From CAZOKN01 sp964580525 (GTDB taxonomy: Bacteria; Pseudomonadota; Alphaproteobacteria; Rickettsiales; UBA6187), in the NCBI GenBank assembly GCA_964580525.1, contig CAZOKN010000027.1, forward strand, positions 1 through 26,528: DNA of 26,528 nucleotides. Reading direction: 5' to 3'. Below, one piece after another: positions 23,382 to 26,528 of the stretch. The notes under the pieces are model-generated. The model had not been told where the DNA came from and searched no databases. It saw only the letters and a list, made by a program, of their open reading frames with translations. Position 1 is the stretch's first letter; each line of letters opens with the position of its first letter. The position numbers and the translations under genes were made by a program.

Positions 23382-24299
23382 ATGTCAAAAACAAAAAAAG
23401 CTCTAGGAAAAGGTTTATCAGCTCTAATTGCAGAAGAGGCAAAGCCACTTAAAAATAACGATTCGGCTCAGGAAGTTACAGAAAATAACGAAGCGAGTGT
23501 TGATGGGATTAAAGTTAGATTGCTTAACTTAGAAAAACTCCATCCTGGAAAATTCCAGCCACGTGAGTATTTTGATGAAAAGAAATTAAAAGAACTTACA
23601 GAATCCATCATGGAAAGTGGGGTTATTCAGCCAATTATGGTTAGGCCTCTTTCTACTACCAAGGGTGAATATCAAATCGTTGCAGGAGAAAGAAGATGGC
23701 GTGCTGCAAAGCAGGCAGGATTAGAAGTTATACCTGCGGTTATAAGAGAGTTAGACGATAAAGATGCATTAGAAATCGCTCTTGTAGAAAACATTCAAAG
23801 ACAAAGTCTAACTCCAATAGAAGANNNNNNNNNNTTTTCTTATACACAAGAGCAGTTGGCAAATAATATAGGAAAGAGCCGTAGTCATATAACGAATATG
23901 CTGAGATTGCTGAATTTACCTAAAGAGGTAAAGGATATGATAAATACAGGCGCTTTAACTATGGGGCATGCGCGTGCGTTGATAAGCTCTGAAGACCCTA
24001 CTAAGCTTGCTTATGAAATTATCAGAGATGGATTAAGTGTTAGAGATGCAGAAAGATTTTCTGCTGGTGCTGGTCGTGCAAAAAATTCTGCTAATGGAAA
24101 AGCTAAAAAAGCTAAAGGACAAAGCTCTGCCAATTATGTAGCAGGATCAAAAGACGAAGATTTGATGGAGCTTGAAAAAGCTTTATCAGAAAATCTTGGC
24201 TTGAAGGTTTCCGTGGAAGATTCTGAAGAGGGTGGAAGAGTAGTTTTGTATTTTAACAATCTTTCAGAGTTAGATAGAATTTTACAAAAATTGAGCTAG
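23382..24299 (+). CDS. parB: Chromosome partitioning protein ParB (Spo0J), interrupted by an assembly gap
   Basis: CTP-dependent clamp that loads at parS and spreads along DNA, forming the partition complex moved by ParA. Landmarks are KALGKGLSALIAE at the N-terminus (the ParA-contact region), KFQPRE near 57–62, the CTP-site motif GERRWRAAKQAG (102–113), ENIQRQSLTPIE (136–147), then ten unknown bases. The helix-turn-helix FSYTQEQLANNIGKSRSHIT with NMLRLL follows, and a C-terminal dimerisation segment ends at SELDRILQKLS. The region across the Ns is about eight residues shorter than in relatives. I prefer the ATG at 23382 (AAGGTGG nine bases upstream, MSKTKKALGKGLSALI typical) over an in-frame ATG at 23373. 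The cluster rsmG–parA–parB is standard. Confidence 0.94.
   Translation: MSKTKKALGKGLSALIAEEAKPLKNNDSAQEVTENNEASVDGIKVRLLNLEKLHPGKFQPREYFDEKKLKELTESIMESGVIQPIMVRPLSTTKGEYQIVAGERRWRAAKQAGLEVIPAVIRELDDKDALEIALVENIQRQSLTPIEXXXXFSYTQEQLANNIGKSRSHITNMLRLLNLPKEVKDMINTGALTMGHARALISSEDPTKLAYEIIRDGLSVRDAERFSAGAGRAKNSANGKAKKAKGQSSANYVAGSKDEDLMELEKALSENLGLKVSVEDSEEGGRVVLYFNNLSELDRILQKLS
23825..23834. other. Assembly gap of ten Ns inside parB
   Basis: Ten undetermined bases between ParB residues PIE and FSYTQ. From family knowledge the loop normally spans about 11 residues (an E-A-x-x-Y-x-x-L-x-x-E pattern), while the N run leaves only four codons. Roughly 24 bases seem to be missing, so the run is probably a placeholder of arbitrary length. 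Confidence 0.9.
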
Positions 24300-24356
24300 A
24301 ATTTTTTCAGGAATTAGCTATATCTTTCAGTGTAGTTTTATGACTGTAGGTTGATA

Positions 24357-25283
24357 ATGTCTAATATGATAATTCCTGTTATTTTAGCTGGAGGCTCCGG
24401 TAAAAGATTATGGCCGCTTAGCTCTGAACAAAAGCCAAAACAGTTTTTGCGTCTTGATAAAAATTCAAATCTTAGCTTATTGCAGGCAACTACCAAACGC
24501 GTATTGGAAGTTGCAGAGCCTGAAAATATCATTGTAGTTACTTCGGAAAATTATGCTGAGGAAGTTTTTCAGCAATTAGAATTCATAGATAAAAAGACCA
24601 CGAAAAATATCTTGTTAGAGCCCATTGCAAAGAATACAGCTGCTGCAATTGGAGTTGCAGCATTATACGCAGAACAGAAATTTAAGGACGCTATTTTGTG
24701 GATTGTGCCTGCTGATCACGTGATGGAAGATTCTCAGCCATTAATTCAAGTGATAAAACTTAGTTCAGACCTAATAAAAGACCAGATATTAACATTTGGT
24801 ATAAAGCCTAATAGAGTAGAGAAGGGCTATGGTTATATGTTGGCAGGAGAAGAAAAATATACAGGTATGTACTCTGTTGACGATTTTATAGAAAAACCAC
24901 CTGAAGAAATTGCAGAAAATCTAATAGAGAAAGAAAATTGTTATTGGAATAGTGGTATATTTTATGTTTCGGCAAAAACTGTTTTAAATCAAGTTGGAAG
25001 TAAAAATATTGATTTTCTAAGGCAAATCTATGAACTTGATAGAGGCAAAGAAAAAACTAAATTTGGTTATATTTACAGCAAAGAAAACTATGAAAATATT
25101 GAAGCGATTTCGATAGATAAAATGGTAATGGAAAGAAATAAAAATTTGCTGGTTTGTCCTATTAGCATAGGATGGTCTGACGTTGGTTCTTGGCAATCGC
25201 TTTGGGAGTCTAGTCAGAAAGATGATCAGGAAGGTTTAAGCCCATTGGAAAAATTTTTGAATAAGATTAAAAAAGCGGCATGA
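24357..25283 (+). CDS. manC: Mannose-1-phosphate guanylyltransferase, short form
   Basis: Nucleotidyltransferase that makes GDP-mannose from mannose-1-phosphate and GTP for polysaccharide synthesis. It has the activating loop VILAGGSGKRLWPLSSEQKPKQFL at the N-terminus, LLEPIAKNTAAAIGVAAL, VPADHVMED, EKGYGYM, FIEKPPEE, YWNSGIFYVSA and the late family motif ISIGWSDVGSWQSLW near residue 270. It then ends after about 30 divergent residues, at 308 in total. Full single-domain enzymes run to about 350 and bifunctional ManC/AlgA to about 470, so the isomerase domain and probably the beta-helix are absent. The ATG at 24357 is preferred over a TTG at 24351. The stop overlaps the next gene (ATGA). Confidence 0.88.
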   Translation: MSNMIIPVILAGGSGKRLWPLSSEQKPKQFLRLDKNSNLSLLQATTKRVLEVAEPENIIVVTSENYAEEVFQQLEFIDKKTTKNILLEPIAKNTAAAIGVAALYAEQKFKDAILWIVPADHVMEDSQPLIQVIKLSSDLIKDQILTFGIKPNRVEKGYGYMLAGEEKYTGMYSVDDFIEKPPEEIAENLIEKENCYWNSGIFYVSAKTVLNQVGSKNIDFLRQIYELDRGKEKTKFGYIYSKENYENIEAISIDKMVMERNKNLLVCPISIGWSDVGSWQSLWESSQKDDQEGLSPLEKFLNKIKKAA

Positions 25284-26107
25284 TGACAGAAAATTTGCAG
25301 TGGTTCGGACTAGTATTAACTATAATTATGGGATTTGGCTGGGGAAGCTTTGCCACTATGGCAACATATAGAATACCACGCGGAATGCCGTGGATTGGAG
25401 ATAAGCCGCGCTGTTTTATGTGTAAGCACGAGCTTAACATAATAGATTATTTTTCAGTATTTTCATATTTTATCTGGCGGGGAAAATGCCGCTATTGCAA
25501 AAAATCATATGAATGTAGCTTTAGCTATTTTGTTACTGAATTTACCATTACATTTTTCTTTGTGCTTTGTTATTTGAAATATGGATTTTCAGATAAGTTT
25601 GTTTTGCAAACATTGCTTATTGTTTGTGCGGTTATTCTTGGTGTAGTTGATGCTGAGAATAAAAAGATTCCGGCAAAAATAATTATATCTTTATTGTGTA
25701 TAGGTTTGGTTTACAGAACTTTTGTTGATCAGACTTTTTACGGAGCGCTTTATTGTGGCATTTTGGGAGGAGTGTTGGGTCTTGGTATCAGGCATTTATT
25801 TTTCTTTGCCAAAGGTCAGTCACAGATAGGCTATGATTATACAAAATGGCAGCATACAGACAGATTTGTTGGCCCAGGATTTGATTATGTGAAAATGCTT
25901 GCTGTGGTTGGGGTGTTTTTGCCAATTCATCACTTATTAGTTTTTGTTGTTTGTTGCGGTATATTTGTTTTGTTCTGGTATTTTGTGAATAAAAGAAGTT
26001 TGAGAATTGGTTCTATTATGGCTGTGCTGATTGTTTTGGCAGTTATTTATCCTGAAATTATAGACAATATATGGCGGCTTTTTTGCAACATAAATTTTAT
26101 AAAATAG
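25280..26107 (+). CDS. Prepilin peptidase (A24-family aspartyl protease), divergent
   Basis: Polytopic membrane protein of 275 residues with the layout of type IV prepilin peptidases, which cleave prepilin/pseudopilin leaders and often N-methylate the new N-terminus. An N-terminal DiS_P_DiS-like region (GSFATMATYRIPRGMPW, then C45-x2-C48 and C70-x2-C73, a four-Cys zinc-type pair) precedes six or so hydrophobic segments. The first catalytic Asp is probably D124 in VVDAENKKIP. The second, normally in GxGD-x-K, appears as GPGFDYVKMLAVVG with D202. The two-residue displacement in this motif is unusual. No pilin gene is visible. It overlaps manC by 4 bp. Confidence 0.82.
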   Translation: MMTENLQWFGLVLTIIMGFGWGSFATMATYRIPRGMPWIGDKPRCFMCKHELNIIDYFSVFSYFIWRGKCRYCKKSYECSFSYFVTEFTITFFFVLCYLKYGFSDKFVLQTLLIVCAVILGVVDAENKKIPAKIIISLLCIGLVYRTFVDQTFYGALYCGILGGVLGLGIRHLFFFAKGQSQIGYDYTKWQHTDRFVGPGFDYVKMLAVVGVFLPIHHLLVFVVCCGIFVLFWYFVNKRSLRIGSIMAVLIVLAVIYPEIIDNIWRLFCNINFIK

Positions 26108-26247
26108 AAAAACTAACTAATTCTATTTTGCCCTTTTCAGTGACTTGTTGATTTTTATATATCCCTTGCTAGCTTTGTTATGGAATTTTTTTCTCTTTAT
26201 AGCTTGAGAAAAAGGTCTGTTTTTGTAAAATTAATAGGGATGTTTTT

Positions 26248-26528
26248 ATGAAGAAAATTCTTTTAGCAAGTTGCAGTATTCTTCTGTTTTCAAATATATG
26301 TTTTGCAGCAGAAGAATCAAAAAGTGAAAGCCCTATACCTGGAACTTTTTCTGGGAGTTTAACTGGTGTTTCTGATTATGTTTTCAGAGGAATAAGCCAA
26401 AGTGATAACAGACCTGCCGTTCAAGGAGCTGTTAACTATGTTTTGAATACAGATTTGGTGGATGTATACGCTGGATTATGGGGATCTAGTGTTAATTTTA
26501 ATGATAATAGTGAAGCAACTCTAGAGAC
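26248..26528 (+). CDS. Secreted Gcw_chp/TIGR02001-family protein (partial, N-terminal 93 residues)
   Basis: Start of an exported protein of unknown function found widely in proteobacteria, thought to be an outer-membrane beta-barrel-like protein. A clear signal peptide MKKILLASCSILLFSNICFA (cleavage likely after Ala-20 or Ala-21) is followed by GSLTGVSDYVFRGISQSDN, PAVQGAVNYVL and VYAGLWGSSVNFND, which reproduce the family's SDYxFRGxSQTxxxPAVQG and YAGxWGSNVDF pattern. AGGGA (26236–26240) lies seven bases before the ATG. The frame is open to the window edge. The 140-bp gap upstream holds an AT-only inverted repeat (26188–26213), too weak to call a terminator. Confidence 0.85.
   Translation, partial: MKKILLASCSILLFSNICFAAEESKSESPIPGTFSGSLTGVSDYVFRGISQSDNRPAVQGAVNYVLNTDLVDVYAGLWGSSVNFNDNSEATLE

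Noticed and set aside
24716..24723. TCACGTGA core resembling parS
   Set aside because: The flanks (CTGA…TGGA) do not match TGTT…AACA, and the bases encode the conserved DHVM of ManC. Not a ParB site.
26188..26213. TTTTTCTC/GAGAAAAA inverted repeat after the prepilin peptidase
   Set aside because: Weak stem without GC content and no following T-run; not convincing as a terminator.
1..26528. Mobile elements, CRISPR arrays, phage genes, tRNA or rRNA genes
   Set aside because: Looked for on both strands; no transposase or integrase motifs, no regularly spaced repeats, no cloverleaf or rRNA signatures were seen.

Overview
The window is the replication-origin neighbourhood of an AT-rich alphaproteobacterium. 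The evidence is the gene order hemE | AT-rich gap with DnaA boxes | ppsR–aroE–coaE–dnaQ–secB–tim44-like–mltA–smr. This is the layout I know around the chromosome origin of Caulobacter and, in part, Rickettsia. The mdh–sucC–sucD order and a ~1600-residue NAD-dependent glutamate dehydrogenase fit the same class. Low GC suggests a Rickettsiales/Holosporales-like or similar lineage, but I cannot name a genus. A run of ten Ns inside parB marks the sequence as a scaffolded draft assembly.

Left of the origin (1–6638) every gene is on the minus strand, pointing away from the origin: hemE–hemH–hemJ (late haem synthesis), rho, then mdh–sucC–sucD (TCA cycle, sucD cut by the window edge). A short, less AT-rich element lies between hemJ and rho. 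The 366-bp gap 6639–7004 is the predicted oriC. It holds four exact DnaA boxes and one near-match, including two copies of a 20-bp repeat 31 bp apart.

Right of the origin, ppsR–aroE–coaE–dnaQ forms a tight plus-strand operon (overlaps of 11 and 4 bp, then a 5-bp gap). It converges on secB at a strong hairpin. Divergent from secB is a plus-strand operon of a Tim44-like protein, the murein transglycosylase MltA, an Smr-domain protein and a GNAT acetyltransferase. A second bidirectional hairpin separates this operon from the large gdh gene, which faces the incoming replication fork.

From 18482 a second plus-strand cluster runs mnmE–mnmG–rsmG–parA–parB. MnmE and MnmG together modify tRNA wobble uridine, RsmG methylates 16S rRNA, and ParA/ParB segregate the origin. 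Four parS sites lie in this cluster (after mnmE, after mnmG, inside rsmG, after parA), about 13–16 kb from oriC. Two of them abut candidate promoters. The right end carries a short mannose-1-phosphate guanylyltransferase translationally coupled to a prepilin-peptidase-like membrane protease, then the start of a secreted Gcw_chp/TIGR02001-family protein cut by the window edge.

I saw no tRNA, rRNA, CRISPR array, insertion sequence or prophage. Nothing looks like a wholly new multi-gene system. The most interesting parts are the oriC architecture, the parS sites placed on promoters and in coding sequence, the hemJ–rho element, and several altered proteins (ManC, prepilin peptidase, Rho).
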